Notes: generated by a model not told the origin, from the letters alone. Positions 41,953 to 51,502 are shown, numbered from the stretch's first letter. The stretch is DNA of 64,000 nt from Bdellovibrionales bacterium (GCA_016786465.1 JAEUWC010000004.1:46019-110018); one strand, 5' to 3'. Numbers and translations: made by a program.

Positions 41953-44538
41953 ATGAAATCGTTTGCCAAGCATTTGCTTGTGGCCTGCCTTTTCGCCGTT
42001 CTTCAATCGTGCGGTTCGCAGCCGACCCAAGAACCCTGGATCACCAGCACGGACAATAACCCTGTCCAAGGCGGTCTACCTAGTGCACAAGACCCCACCC
42101 TTCAGACGGTGTCCATTCAGGTCACCCAAACGCTTTCAAAACGTGGACTTTTCAACCGCGATTTCCTTTATAGCGCCAATCTTCAGTACAGCAGCTTTTA
42201 CAGTGTCGACGAAGACCTTTATCTGCAGTCACTGACCCTAAACCCCGTGATTGTTCGCTTCCGAATTCAGGGAACCGAACTTCAAATGATCGCCGATCAA
42301 ACCCACAAGTTTCCAAGCGACGTCAATCATCCCGATCAACTGATCGGGCGTTTTCAGATCGTTTCTGAAACTTCAGAAACTTTGACCGTTCGACACCTGA
42401 ACAGTGGCGCTTACCTGGCGCAACTTTTTGCGGCTGCCAGCCTGAACGGAACCCTGCAATCCGTCACCGCTTCCAGCGCAGTTCCGCCACGCGACCTGTG
42501 GATCCGTTCGTCAAAATACGAAAAGAAGGATCAACTTTTTCTTCAAGAAACTTCCGTCATTCTGCAATCCGGCGTGATTGCAGAATTCATGGAATACCTT
42601 TTCCCAAGGTCTGCGATGGACCCAAGCCTTGGATTTGAAAAGATCCTATTGGATGACCCAACCGGTGAAAAAGGATTTCCCGGTCTTGGAACTAGTGCGC
42701 GCGCGGCCCGTTATCGTCTTTTGCCTGGGGACATCTTTTTTCAAACCGAAGACAAGGTCGCCTATGCTCAGCACTATGACCTAGACAAACCGTTTGGCTG
42801 GAATTCAAGCATTCTGAAACCCGGTGCCAAACCCACGATCGACTGGTACGTCACACCCAACATCCCAAATGAATTCCTAAAGCCCGTTTCGCAAGCGCTT
42901 GAAGGCTGGAACCGGTATTACGAAAAAATGACCGGCATCAGGCGCCCGGTCATTCGCTTCATGGGCCGACTGCCCAAGGACATAAAAATCGGTGACCCAA
43001 GGTACAACGTGATCAACTGGGACCGAAAAAGTGAAGCGGGCGCCGCCTATGAAACGCAAAGCTCTGATCCCTTTACCGGAAAGCAGATTCACAGCCTAAT
43101 TTACATGCCTTTGTCCTGGTATTACACCGGCAAGGACTTTTGGAAGAGCGGTCGGTCCATCGACCCGATCCAGCGACCCGGCCAACCGAAATCCAAATCC
43201 ACCCGTGATTGGATTCGCCAAACCCGCTTTTCGGTTCAGACTGATTTAAAGTGTTCCAAAAGCCTTCATCAGGCACTTCATGTTCTATCGTCGGGTACGC
43301 TTTCTGCTGCGGACGTCGAAGCGTTTGGTATTCAACTTTTGAAACAAACTTTGTTTCATGAAGTCGGCCACGCCCTGGGACTTAGTCACAATTTTAAGGG
43401 ATCCCTTTCGTATGATCCTTCAAAGCCCGCTTCCGAAAGAATCTTTTCGGATTCGATCATGGACTATAACCAGTACGAAATCGAAAGACAGGCCTTCAAT
43501 GCAGTGGACACTGAAAAGGGTCCCGTACTTGAGTACGACCGGCAGGCCTTAAGCGCACTGTACAACCAAGGCGCTGACATTCGACCCACTGACCCTGTTC
43601 TTCCCGTTTGCGACGACCAGGAAGCCGACGCGGATGCCGAAGGCGTCGATCCGTATTGCCTTCGATACGATGTTGAAAAGGAACCCACCCTTTCGATTGA
43701 CCGTGCGCTTAAGCGGATCACGGAAACGACGCTGGATTCGGATACGACCTTGGTTCAGGCGATTTCGCGCGTCCCTTCACTTGAACTGGGTGCTGCGCCT
43801 GCCACAAAGGTCCTGACGGCTGCCGATTTGGATAGCCTGAAGGAATCGATGGCCCATGCGTTGGTGGCCCCGCTTCGCTTTTTTTATTTTTCTGGCCGTG
43901 CTTCGTTTTCACGAACCATCCGCTTGAATCTGGCTTCCCTTCGCGTGTTTAGCTTTTTACCCGAAGGCACGGACGAAACCGCACTTCGTCTTCGCGTGAT
44001 GGATGGAACTCACCAATTTCTTTTGGCGCGTATGCTTCCCGATCACGTCAAAGACGCGCTAACTTTGGCCCAACAGGATTTTTTGGGAAAAATTGCAGCT
44101 ACACCGGGGTTCACAAAGCTATCGGCCCAGGAAAAAAGCAAATTTAGTGAAAGCTTCAAGGCGAAATCAGACGAATTGATCGAAAGTTTTGTGCAAAGTC
44201 CATCTAACGGATTGCCCAAAGCCCGTGCGGCACTTCTTTCGGATTTGACCTATTTTGCGAATTCTCCCTATTTCATGGGTTCGCTTTCGGGCGTGAAAAA
44301 GGTTTGGGACGCCGAAGATCAAATCTTGATGATTCTTTCAGAAACCGTTCAAGACGCCAAGGATTCAAGCGATCTGGAAAGAACCATCGCCGCAGAATCG
44401 CTTTCGACATTCAAGAACCGGATGTCGGCAAAGCCTTACTTTGAAAAAACAAAGAAGGTGCTGACACGTCAGTGGAAAAAAGCCGCGAGCATCGCAGAAC
44501 GCGACCTGGTCGAATCCCTGTTTAAGGCGTTGAATTAG
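41953..44538 (+). CDS. Zinc-dependent metalloprotease lipoprotein (DUF5117/DUF4953-like)
   Basis: An 861-residue exported protein. The start at 41953 follows a GGGGGA site and gives a signal peptide ending in a lipobox (LQSC). The zincin motif HEVGHALGLSH (469-479, HExxHxxGxxH) is followed by NFKGS, which together with the preceding SQALEGWNRYYEKMTG and DPRYNVINWD segments matches the metzincin-like family with DUF5117/DUF4953 N-domains. A possible met-turn is SIMDYN. The C-terminal ~250 residues are helical. The enzyme is likely periplasmic or surface-facing. The first 17 bp of the convergent neighbour's 3' end overlap its stop. Confidence 0.85.
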   Translation: MKSFAKHLLVACLFAVLQSCGSQPTQEPWITSTDNNPVQGGLPSAQDPTLQTVSIQVTQTLSKRGLFNRDFLYSANLQYSSFYSVDEDLYLQSLTLNPVIVRFRIQGTELQMIADQTHKFPSDVNHPDQLIGRFQIVSETSETLTVRHLNSGAYLAQLFAAASLNGTLQSVTASSAVPPRDLWIRSSKYEKKDQLFLQETSVILQSGVIAEFMEYLFPRSAMDPSLGFEKILLDDPTGEKGFPGLGTSARAARYRLLPGDIFFQTEDKVAYAQHYDLDKPFGWNSSILKPGAKPTIDWYVTPNIPNEFLKPVSQALEGWNRYYEKMTGIRRPVIRFMGRLPKDIKIGDPRYNVINWDRKSEAGAAYETQSSDPFTGKQIHSLIYMPLSWYYTGKDFWKSGRSIDPIQRPGQPKSKSTRDWIRQTRFSVQTDLKCSKSLHQALHVLSSGTLSAADVEAFGIQLLKQTLFHEVGHALGLSHNFKGSLSYDPSKPASERIFSDSIMDYNQYEIERQAFNAVDTEKGPVLEYDRQALSALYNQGADIRPTDPVLPVCDDQEADADAEGVDPYCLRYDVEKEPTLSIDRALKRITETTLDSDTTLVQAISRVPSLELGAAPATKVLTAADLDSLKESMAHALVAPLRFFYFSGRASFSRTIRLNLASLRVFSFLPEGTDETALRLRVMDGTHQFLLARMLPDHVKDALTLAQQDFLGKIAATPGFTKLSAQEKSKFSESFKAKSDELIESFVQSPSNGLPKARAALLSDLTYFANSPYFMGSLSGVKKVWDAEDQILMILSETVQDAKDSSDLERTIAAESLSTFKNRMSAKPYFEKTKKVLTRQWKKAASIAERDLVESLFKALN

Positions 44539-45760
44539 CCGGAGCATGGGATCGTCCCGTGCCCGTCAGTTCGAATTCAAGTCCAAGCTGAATGGACCAA
44601 TCATAATCATTTCCGGGAACCCCGGTGGTGGATGTGGTCCAATCGGCGCGCCGATAGTTTGCTACACCGATTACGTCAAAAGTTTCAAAAGCGGGAACTT
44701 TTGCGTAAACCGAAGCCGTGTTGCCTCGGTAACCATTTCCTAACCCCTGCATGTATCCCAGCATTCCGCGGACGGTATAGCCTTTACGAACCAAGGTGAT
44801 TCCACCTTGGGGGATCAGCTTAATCCCTCCGAAAGTTTCCGCAAAATCAGTCCTAAAATCAGGGATCGGATGCGACGTCAAATCCACGCCCATGGCCGCG
44901 TGGATCGTCATCCGATTGTTGCCGTCACTGATGTGGATCAGATCATACATTCCGGTTAGGCCCGCGCGAAACCAGGTTGCCGAAGTCGCACCATAGTTTG
45001 CCGAACCGTAATCCAATTTCAAAAGGCCCGTCCACTTCCACCACATCGCCGTGCCCATCATACTTCCCATAAAAGCCATCGGACCCTTCAAAAGACGGCC
45101 ATCTTCACCCTGGGACTTCACCATGAACACGCCGGTCAAAGGCGCGACTTTGTACCGCAAAAACTTAATGTGATCGGGAAAAACCAAAGCTTCATCCAGT
45201 TTGCTTTCTTTGTGGATCGTCAAAGGCTTTCCCGTTTTTCCAAGCGGGGTGACCTTGACCTTGAATTCGGTCGTCCGGCGGTAACTGAGTTTTGGGCAAT
45301 TCCCCGATGATCCGCCAATCAACTTGTAATAGGGCTTGGGGGGTTCTGATGGTTCAGCGGAAGGTTCTGGTTCAGGCGCAGCGGCTACGGCTTCCTGGCC
45401 CGGACTAGGACTTGGCTTTGGATCTGCCACCTTTGAAGGACTTGGGGATGGGCTAGGAAGAATCTTTGGCAAAACCGTCTGACAAACCGCTTGGGTTTCA
45501 GTCTTGGTTTCAGGTTCGCCGTCGGGTTCTTTTGCGGGTACCGTGACTTCTACGTCGCGGGTGACGTCGACTTGAAAAGATTCGGGTTCCAAAGTGGAAT
45601 CATGATCGATGATCATTCGAATCACGGGACGATGGGGTGAACCGACGACTTCAAAATTCACATCCAATCGAGGAAGTTCTTTCTTCCCAGACTGAGACCC
45701 CTGCCCCCAGGCGGTGGTTGCAGCCAAAAGCAAGATCAATGCCCCGGAAATTTTGCGCAT
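44522..45760 (-). CDS. Envelope protein: PS-linker and C-terminal beta-barrel
   Basis: A 412-residue exported protein. The ATG at 45760 overlaps the stop of the upstream lipoprotein gene (TGATG) and opens a signal peptide ending AWG; a TTG three codons upstream is less likely. Then come a small beta domain (RPVIRMIIDHDSTLEPESFQV), a Glu/Pro-rich region, a PSPSPSPSK and PSPSPG linker with PEPEPS repeats, a second small beta domain (YRRTTEFKVKVTPLGKTG) and about 220 residues of barrel-like strands. The organisation mirrors the protein at 36321-37613, including a GGSSGN versus GAGSSAN step before the second domain, so they are probably remote paralogues. Third gene of the VWA operon. Confidence 0.68.
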   Translation of the reverse strand: MRKISGALILLLAATTAWGQGSQSGKKELPRLDVNFEVVGSPHRPVIRMIIDHDSTLEPESFQVDVTRDVEVTVPAKEPDGEPETKTETQAVCQTVLPKILPSPSPSPSKVADPKPSPSPGQEAVAAAPEPEPSAEPSEPPKPYYKLIGGSSGNCPKLSYRRTTEFKVKVTPLGKTGKPLTIHKESKLDEALVFPDHIKFLRYKVAPLTGVFMVKSQGEDGRLLKGPMAFMGSMMGTAMWWKWTGLLKLDYGSANYGATSATWFRAGLTGMYDLIHISDGNNRMTIHAAMGVDLTSHPIPDFRTDFAETFGGIKLIPQGGITLVRKGYTVRGMLGYMQGLGNGYRGNTASVYAKVPAFETFDVIGVANYRRADWTTSTTGVPGNDYDWSIQLGLEFELTGTGRSHAPANSTP

Positions 45761-46680
45761 CAATCGCAATTCCTAAATTCGGCCGAAACGCCGTCGATGG
45801 AAACCGTTCCGCAGCCCGTGATCGAAAAACTTCCCACCCCGCCTGAAGAATAAGTGATCGTGCCCGAACCCGAAGTCGGCCAACAACAATTCGTATCTGC
45901 CCAAGTCACGCTAGAAAGATTCAAAGTCGCCGCGTAACGTTCTGTGTTGTGATAGCCGGTGACGATCCCGCTGACTGTGCGATCACCACGTGCACCTAAA
46001 TTTGAAGCGATCACGGTTAGATCTTTCAAATTGTAAGAATTTCCAGCCGTGTCACGCGATTGAACCGAAATATCGGTATTTGGGGATCCATTCAAAAGAT
46101 TCTGTTTGATCGACTTGTTCAAGATGGTCATCGCAAAGCTGTTTGGGCCCGTCCTAGAAACATAGACTCCTCCGCCCGACACCGGAACTGCAGTATCGTA
46201 AAGCGGAAGATTCGCGGTGTTTCGGTTCAAGGTCCCAACCACCGTACCCGCCTGGGTCGTTGAACCGGTGATGGTGACAGTTTCTCCGACATCCAAAGTG
46301 CAATCTGGCGTGCCGTCTGTTGAAGTGTAGGTCGGGGCAGGCCCGATGGTCGGAGTCACCGTGTAACTGAGCTGCACCGTTCCCTTTAAACGATCCTTGG
46401 TTTCAGACGCCGAATCTTCACAGGCGTAGGTCACCGTCTTTGTGCCGCTCGGGTTCGGAGCAGGAGTCGTCGCGCAGCTTCCACCGCCATGAGAACAGTT
46501 CGCGATTTTTCGCCCCCCCGAACCTGCGACGTCGTCCATTGCGCCACCAATCGTGGCCATGACGGCTTCGATCACGTCGCGCTGGGTATTGTCGGTTGGT
46601 TTATTGATTTCCGTTTCGCAAGAAACGAAAACTAAACCTAAGCTAAAAAGGAAGCCAAAGCGAAAGACTTGGGTCTTCAT
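45760..46680 (-). CDS. Lipoprotein of unknown function (VWA operon)
   Basis: A 306-residue lipoprotein: signal peptide and lipobox VSC (about residue 21), followed by a helix (RDVIEAVMATIGGAMDDVAG), and a Cys-containing Ser/Thr/Gly-rich beta region that contains NCSHGGGSCATTP, TPDCTLDVGETVTITGS, NCCWPTSGSGTITYSS and TGCGTVSIDG. The high Thr/Ser/Asn content and hydrophobic strands suggest a surface or periplasmic beta-solenoid or Ig-like domain with disulfides. It is coupled on both sides (ATGA with the VWA gene, TGATG with the barrel gene). No family recognised. Confidence 0.7.
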   Translation of the reverse strand: MKTQVFRFGFLFSLGLVFVSCETEINKPTDNTQRDVIEAVMATIGGAMDDVAGSGGRKIANCSHGGGSCATTPAPNPSGTKTVTYACEDSASETKDRLKGTVQLSYTVTPTIGPAPTYTSTDGTPDCTLDVGETVTITGSTTQAGTVVGTLNRNTANLPLYDTAVPVSGGGVYVSRTGPNSFAMTILNKSIKQNLLNGSPNTDISVQSRDTAGNSYNLKDLTVIASNLGARGDRTVSGIVTGYHNTERYAATLNLSSVTWADTNCCWPTSGSGTITYSSGGVGSFSITGCGTVSIDGVSAEFRNCD

Positions 46681-49181
46681 GGCGTTGCTCCTTTTTGAGT
46701 GAAATAGGTCACGGTGATTTCGTCACCAAAAACGACGGATACGTTCAAAGTGATTTCGTTTTTGGTTGAATCAAAGCTGTAGTCCGAAGACGTCAGTTGA
46801 TTGCCCTGAAAGTAGATCTTTAGGGTCGTCAAATCCGGAACCGTCGGAAGCGCAAAAGTTTTGTTCAGGCCCGGTTCTGCGCGCCAGCGAAGGACCAGAT
46901 CTTTACCCGAAACCGCCGACTTCAAAGTCGCGTCAGTTAGGTTGATCGTCACGTTACTTGCGCCCACTGTAGCGGTGTAAAGTGCCCCTGCAGCCGGCGC
47001 AGGACCCGGGATCAAAGTTCCGGCAGAATATCCCCCCGACGAAGTCGCATCGCCATAGTAAAGCTGGATCAGTGCTGCGCTGGAAGGCAGGTTTGACGTA
47101 CTGGAAACCGGTGGCGTGCTAAACGACGAAGCGTAGGTCACCACGCTTTGTCCAAGGGCATTTAGAAATTCCGCGTAACTATCCACATCCACTGGCGTGA
47201 TGGTTCCGCCGGAAGAATAGGTGCTTAAGGTCGTCAGCGTTTCAGTTGTTGTGATTGTCGTCGCAGTCACCGATTTTACAGTCCAAGTGCTGTTGGCTTC
47301 GGTGGCCCCAACGATACTTGCAGCAACAAACTTCATTCCCGCCGTGTACCCCGTGGTTGAAGCCGCGGTGAAGACCAGTTGATTGGAAGCGTCCTTAGTC
47401 ACGCCCGTCACATTGATTCGTAGCCCAGAAACGGACCCACCCGTAGTGTAGGTCGAAAGCGAAGGCAATGTTTCAAGCGTGGTAATGGTGGTGCCGGTCG
47501 TTGCGGCAATCGTCCAAGTCCCGTTGGCTTCGGTAGCACCAGTAATTCCGGAAACATTGATCTTTTGGCCAACCGAATATCCGGTCGTCGATGCAACGGT
47601 TAAAAGCAAAGGACGCAACAAGGAAGCCGTTCCACCCCCTGAAAAAGTTCCAAGCGTTGGGAAAGTTTCAACCGTTGTGATGGTGGTTGGGGTTAGGCTT
47701 TGAATGGTCCAAGTGCCGTTGGCTTCGGTGGATCCACCCACACCTGCGACTGTAAATCGCTTTCCCACTGAATAGCCTGTGGTTGAACCCACAGTCAGGA
47801 CCAGTGAATTTGAAGCATTTCGCGAAGTGCCTGTGACGTTGACGCTTAATAGCGAAGACAGGCTTCCGCCCGACGTGTACGCCCCGCCCAGGCTAGCCAT
47901 CGTTTCACCGGCAGTAATGGATGTGCCAGTGGTTGAACGAACCGTCCAGTTGCCGTTGGCGTTCACGGCACCGTTCACGCCCGTGACATTAAAACGCATT
48001 CCGACTGAATACCCGGTGCTTGAAGCCACCGTGAAAACGAAGTTGTTGGAACCATTTAAGGTGACATTGGTCACTGCCAATGTAGCTGGCGCGGTCAAAA
48101 CTGCATTGGATACGGCGGTCGATGAAGGTGCAAGTGGACCAGGGTCTGCGGCAGGCCAGTGGATTCGGCCGATTTCTGAAAGGGACCCCCCAAATTTTTC
48201 AACGGCATCAGAAATGAAATTTGAACGCGTTTCTCCTGCCAAGGTGCCGCCCACTTCGTTGACCATCGCGTACAGGCGAAACTTGCTCATGTCCTGCCCG
48301 GCCGCTTGAATCGCATTGTAAATTTCTGCCGGATGGTCCCAGAAATAATTGCAAAAGCTGTTGTGGCTGGTGCTTCGAACCGACGCAATCGGATGGGAAG
48401 CGTTATAGGTAAACCCAGCTGCCCCTGCCGTAGCGGCGGTCGAAGTCAGCGGTGTCACGCGAGTCGAGCTGCGAGCCCCGTTTGCAGCACCCTGACCGCA
48501 TTCGTCTTCGTCTGTGATCAAGATAAAGAACTTGAACGAATCCGAACGAAAAAAACCATTCTGCGTGTTTCCGTTCACCAAGTAATCCTGCATCAGGTAG
48601 CGCATCACTGCCCCAACGCGTTCATCGCCATGACCTAGAATTGAAACTGAATTCACGGCTGCCTGAAATCCCGCATCTTCTGCAGCGTTGCTTGCGTAAT
48701 CGCTGCAATTTGAAGAACAGGCCGAATCCATGTTTCGGGAAAAATAGGCATGGCCGGCAGGATTCGCAGGGTCACCGTAAAAGGTTCCGGCGATCCCGCC
48801 CGCAGAACGATAAACCGTGCCTGGCGACGTCGCCGTGTCGTTCGTTAATCCGTGTGGGTCGCTGGTGGTGATCGCGACGTGATAATCGAAAGGACGGTTC
48901 GTGGGGTCTGCGCGAAGTTGCGCAACGAACTGAGGAATGCCGGCGCGAACGTTCGCAATCGGAGTGGCCATCGATCCGGAATCATCGATAATGAAGACCA
49001 CATCGATTTTCGACGTCGTTGTTCCTTGAATGGCGAACTTGTAGCTTTCGTAGATCTGACGGTTAGAAATGGTGTACTTCAGAATCTGTTCGCGGTTTTC
49101 GAACGACTCCATTAGCGCTCCCTTTCCACAGGAAGCCAAAATAAGCGCCGCAGCAATCAAGATCAGGATCCGGTTTTTCAC
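46677..49181 (-). CDS. VWA lipoprotein with four internal repeats
   Basis: An 834-residue lipoprotein. The start is the GTG at 49181, 7 bases after a perfect AGGAGG; the frame extends upstream without an RBS. Signal peptide with lipobox LASC (Cys18), then a von Willebrand factor A domain with MIDAS DDSGS (66-70) and FFILITDEDECG strand. After about residue 365 come four ~70-residue repeats (units containing ASTTGYSVG and EANGTWTI) to about 665. A helix (VDSYAEFLNALGQSVVTYAS) and a beta module near the C-terminus (LKIYFQGNQLTSSDYSFD) follow; these normally continue a VWA domain directly. Likely metal-dependent adhesin or scaffold at the envelope. First gene of a three-gene operon. Confidence 0.85.
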   Translation of the reverse strand: MKNRILILIAAALILASCGKGALMESFENREQILKYTISNRQIYESYKFAIQGTTTSKIDVVFIIDDSGSMATPIANVRAGIPQFVAQLRADPTNRPFDYHVAITTSDPHGLTNDTATSPGTVYRSAGGIAGTFYGDPANPAGHAYFSRNMDSACSSNCSDYASNAAEDAGFQAAVNSVSILGHGDERVGAVMRYLMQDYLVNGNTQNGFFRSDSFKFFILITDEDECGQGAANGARSSTRVTPLTSTAATAGAAGFTYNASHPIASVRSTSHNSFCNYFWDHPAEIYNAIQAAGQDMSKFRLYAMVNEVGGTLAGETRSNFISDAVEKFGGSLSEIGRIHWPAADPGPLAPSSTAVSNAVLTAPATLAVTNVTLNGSNNFVFTVASSTGYSVGMRFNVTGVNGAVNANGNWTVRSTTGTSITAGETMASLGGAYTSGGSLSSLLSVNVTGTSRNASNSLVLTVGSTTGYSVGKRFTVAGVGGSTEANGTWTIQSLTPTTITTVETFPTLGTFSGGGTASLLRPLLLTVASTTGYSVGQKINVSGITGATEANGTWTIAATTGTTITTLETLPSLSTYTTGGSVSGLRINVTGVTKDASNQLVFTAASTTGYTAGMKFVAASIVGATEANSTWTVKSVTATTITTTETLTTLSTYSSGGTITPVDVDSYAEFLNALGQSVVTYASSFSTPPVSSTSNLPSSAALIQLYYGDATSSGGYSAGTLIPGPAPAAGALYTATVGASNVTINLTDATLKSAVSGKDLVLRWRAEPGLNKTFALPTVPDLTTLKIYFQGNQLTSSDYSFDSTKNEITLNVSVVFGDEITVTYFTQKGATP
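47195..48080 (-). repeat. Four tandem ~70-residue protein repeats in the VWA protein
   Basis: Each unit follows the pattern L.(F/L)T(V/A)AS(S/T)TGY(S/T).G.(R/K)F.V...G..EANGTWT(I/V).S.T.T(S/T)ITT.ET...L.....GG. Units 2-4 share EAN(G/S)TWT; unit 1 has NANGNWT. DNA identity is lower than protein identity, so it is an old duplication. They lie between the VWA core and its last helix. Confidence 0.75.
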
Positions 49182-49188
49182 TTGGCTT

Positions 49189-49194
49189 CCTCCT
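49189..49194 (-). promoter_or_regulatory. Perfect Shine-Dalgarno deciding the VWA start
   Basis: AGGAGG (minus strand) is 7 bases before the GTG at 49181, whose product opens directly with a basic n-region, hydrophobic core and lipobox. This rules out the longer reading from 49298. Confidence 0.8.
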
Positions 49195-49397
49195 TTCGTC
49201 ATATTCTTCAGCAATTTTAACATAGTTAGAAAAAACAAGCATTTAGAAGTTTTGGACTTGACACCGCCAAAATGCCCCCTGTTTTCAACTAGTTCCATTC
49301 TGTACTGAATTTTTCCTTAATGATTTCAAACGAAAGCAAGCCAAATGACTTGGTGTGCCTTGCCACTTTAGGGCCTGCCGACCTAGCCTACCAGCTT

Positions 49398-49865
49398 ATG
49401 CAACGCATTCGGTTCGTCGTTCAGGCCTTCGTCGGCACTTGGGGCGCTTGGGTCATTTCGGTCATTCTGGGTTCAAGTTCTTTCGCGCAGTCGCAAGCTC
49501 AGCCCCTAGCGCTTCAAGCCCAGAAACTGGTCGAAGATTATCTGACTGGAAATTCATATTCAGGAATCGATGCAAACGGTTCGCCTTGCGACGTGAAAAT
49601 TTACAAATCCACCGCCGACCTTTGGGTCGTCATTCAAGCGGGCAAAAAGCTTCAAGAAGAATACCTTTTTCGCTACCACGAAGGCCGCGACCCATTGACC
49701 GTTACTGAAAAGCTGACCCACCGCGCCCGACTTCGCGTGCAAAGTTCACGGAAAAATTATTCTGAAGTCGTTCTGGTGTCCATGGCGTCTGGCCAGGTGG
49801 AAGTCACCGTTTCCGAACGTGCAGGCAGCGTGCAGGCCTCAAAATCCTGCGAAGTCACACCTTAG
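49398..49865 (+). CDS. Exported protein, unknown function
   Basis: About 155 residues if it starts at ATG 49398 (MQRIRFVVQAFVGTWGAWVISVILGSSSFAQS, a signal peptide). An ATG 78 bases upstream would add 26 residues and bury the signal, so it is less likely. The mature part has a single pair of cysteines (SPCDVK and KSCEVTP), beta-strand pattern and a basic central segment (THRARLRVQSSRKNYSEVVLVS). No family recognised. It faces the VWA operon across a 216-bp intergenic region that should hold both promoters, and it ends 2 bp before the convergent ABC-F gene. Confidence 0.6.
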   Translation: MQRIRFVVQAFVGTWGAWVISVILGSSSFAQSQAQPLALQAQKLVEDYLTGNSYSGIDANGSPCDVKIYKSTADLWVVIQAGKKLQEEYLFRYHEGRDPLTVTEKLTHRARLRVQSSRKNYSEVVLVSMASGQVEVTVSERAGSVQASKSCEVTP

Positions 49866-49867
49866 AC

Positions 49868-51502
49868 TTAGCGACCCGCTCCGGCTCGAGCCAAGTATTC
49901 GGTGTAGGACCCTTCATAGATCCGAATTTCCCCGTGATCGACTTCGAAAACTCGGTTCGTCGTTTCGCGCAAAAAGTGACGATCGTGGCTGACGATCACG
50001 ACAGTGCCTTCAAATTCTTTCACGGCTGTCATCAAGATTTCACGCGATTTGATGTCCAGGTGGTTGGTCGGTTCGTCTAGGATCAGAAAGTTCACGGGCT
50101 TGCACAAAATCGTGGCAAGAACCACGCGGGTTTTCTCACCCCCGGACAAAACGGCGATCTTCTTTTCAACGTCGTCGCCGGAAAACAAGAATGCTCCTAA
50201 AAGATTTCGAACAAATCCGATCGAAGCTTCGGGGATTCGATCATGAATTTCATCCATGATGGTCTTGTTTGAATTCAAAACTTCCAAGGAATGCTGGCTG
50301 AAGTAACCCGTCGAAACACTGGCCCCGACTTGGCATTCGCCCAGCGTGGGTTCGACCTGACCGGCCATGATCTTCAAAAGCGTCGATTTTCCGGCTCCGT
50401 TCACGCCAACCACCGCGACACGGTCTAGACGCTTCACCACGGCGGTAGCACCTTGAAAAACAAAGCGCTGGGTTCCGTCCGATTTCGGCCAAGACTTGCC
50501 CAAATCCCGCATCTTCACGACATCGTTTCCGCTGCGCGGAGGCTTTGAAAATTCAAACTTCATCACCCGTTCGTCAGGTGGGATTTCGATCTTATCCAGC
50601 TTTTCTAGCTTTTTGACGCGCGATTGGACCTGTGCTGCGTGCGATGCGCGAGCGGCAAAACGCGCGATGAATTCTTCTTCTTTCGCCAGCATCGACTGCT
50701 GACTTTTGTAGGCTGACAAAAGTTGTTCGCGGCGAATTTCGCGTTCGCGTTCATAAAAGTCATAGTCACCCGAATACGAAGTGATGGTCTTTCCTGCGAC
50801 TTCGACGATTCGATCCACCAGGTTGTTCATGAAATCGCGATCGTGACTGGTCATGACTAGCGATCCCTTGAAAGCTTTCATCCAGGCTTCTAGCCAAATG
50901 ATGGATTCCAAATCCAAGTGGTTGGTCGGTTCGTCCATCAAAAGAACATCGGGGTTCAAAACCAGAATCTGCGCTAACGCGATTCGCATCTTCCAACCGC
51001 CCGAAAAAGTTTCAACAGGGCGATGGTGATCTTCGGGATGAATTCCAAGACCCGTCAGCACTTCTTTGGCGCGCGAATCCAGATCGTATCCGCTGCGGCT
51101 TTCGAATTCCAACTGAAGTTCGCCGTAACGTTCCAGCACTTTGGTCATTTCGTCTTCATCCATGGGATTCGCTTCAGAATCTTGAAGACGCTTTTCAATT
51201 TTTGCGATTTCTTCGCCAATCTTGGCCACGCGACCCGCGCCGGCTTTTACTTCTTCCAAAACCGAACGTCCGCGCATTTCGCCGACTTCTTGGCTGAAGT
51301 ATCCGATCACGGTCTTTTCAGGGATGCTGACCACACCTGAATCAACCCCTTCTTCCCCGACAATGATTCGAAAAATGGTGGATTTCCCGGCGCCGTTAGG
51401 TCCAACCAAACCGATCTTTTCGCCGGGTTGAATTTGGAAACTGGCCCCCGTGTATAGGACCCGGGTTCCGTATTGCTTCGAGATATTCGTCAAATGAATC
51501 AT
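49868..51502 (-). CDS. ABC-F family ATPase
   Basis: A 544-residue soluble protein with two ATPase domains in tandem and no TM segments. Domain 1: Walker A GPNGAGKST, signature FSGGWKMRIALAQIL, Walker B DVLLMDEPTNHLD. Domain 2: GVNGAGKST, LSGGEKTRVVLATIL, FLILDEPTNHLD. Between them is the charged P-site tRNA interaction motif linker (YESYKSQQ... REREIRREQLLSAYKSQQ). This is the Uup/YbiT/EttA-type translation factor group; the SGGWKMR signature and linker are closest to YbiT-like members. Start at 51502 (MIHLTNISKQYG) matches the family. Probably resolves stalled or misplaced ribosomal complexes. Confidence 0.92.
   Translation of the reverse strand: MIHLTNISKQYGTRVLYTGASFQIQPGEKIGLVGPNGAGKSTIFRIIVGEEGVDSGVVSIPEKTVIGYFSQEVGEMRGRSVLEEVKAGAGRVAKIGEEIAKIEKRLQDSEANPMDEDEMTKVLERYGELQLEFESRSGYDLDSRAKEVLTGLGIHPEDHHRPVETFSGGWKMRIALAQILVLNPDVLLMDEPTNHLDLESIIWLEAWMKAFKGSLVMTSHDRDFMNNLVDRIVEVAGKTITSYSGDYDFYEREREIRREQLLSAYKSQQSMLAKEEEFIARFAARASHAAQVQSRVKKLEKLDKIEIPPDERVMKFEFSKPPRSGNDVVKMRDLGKSWPKSDGTQRFVFQGATAVVKRLDRVAVVGVNGAGKSTLLKIMAGQVEPTLGECQVGASVSTGYFSQHSLEVLNSNKTIMDEIHDRIPEASIGFVRNLLGAFLFSGDDVEKKIAVLSGGEKTRVVLATILCKPVNFLILDEPTNHLDIKSREILMTAVKEFEGTVVIVSHDRHFLRETTNRVFEVDHGEIRIYEGSYTEYLARAGAGR

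Noticed and set aside
49182..49298. Upstream extension of the VWA protein
   Set aside because: No RBS, and it would place 39 residues before a complete lipoprotein signal that follows a perfect AGGAGG.
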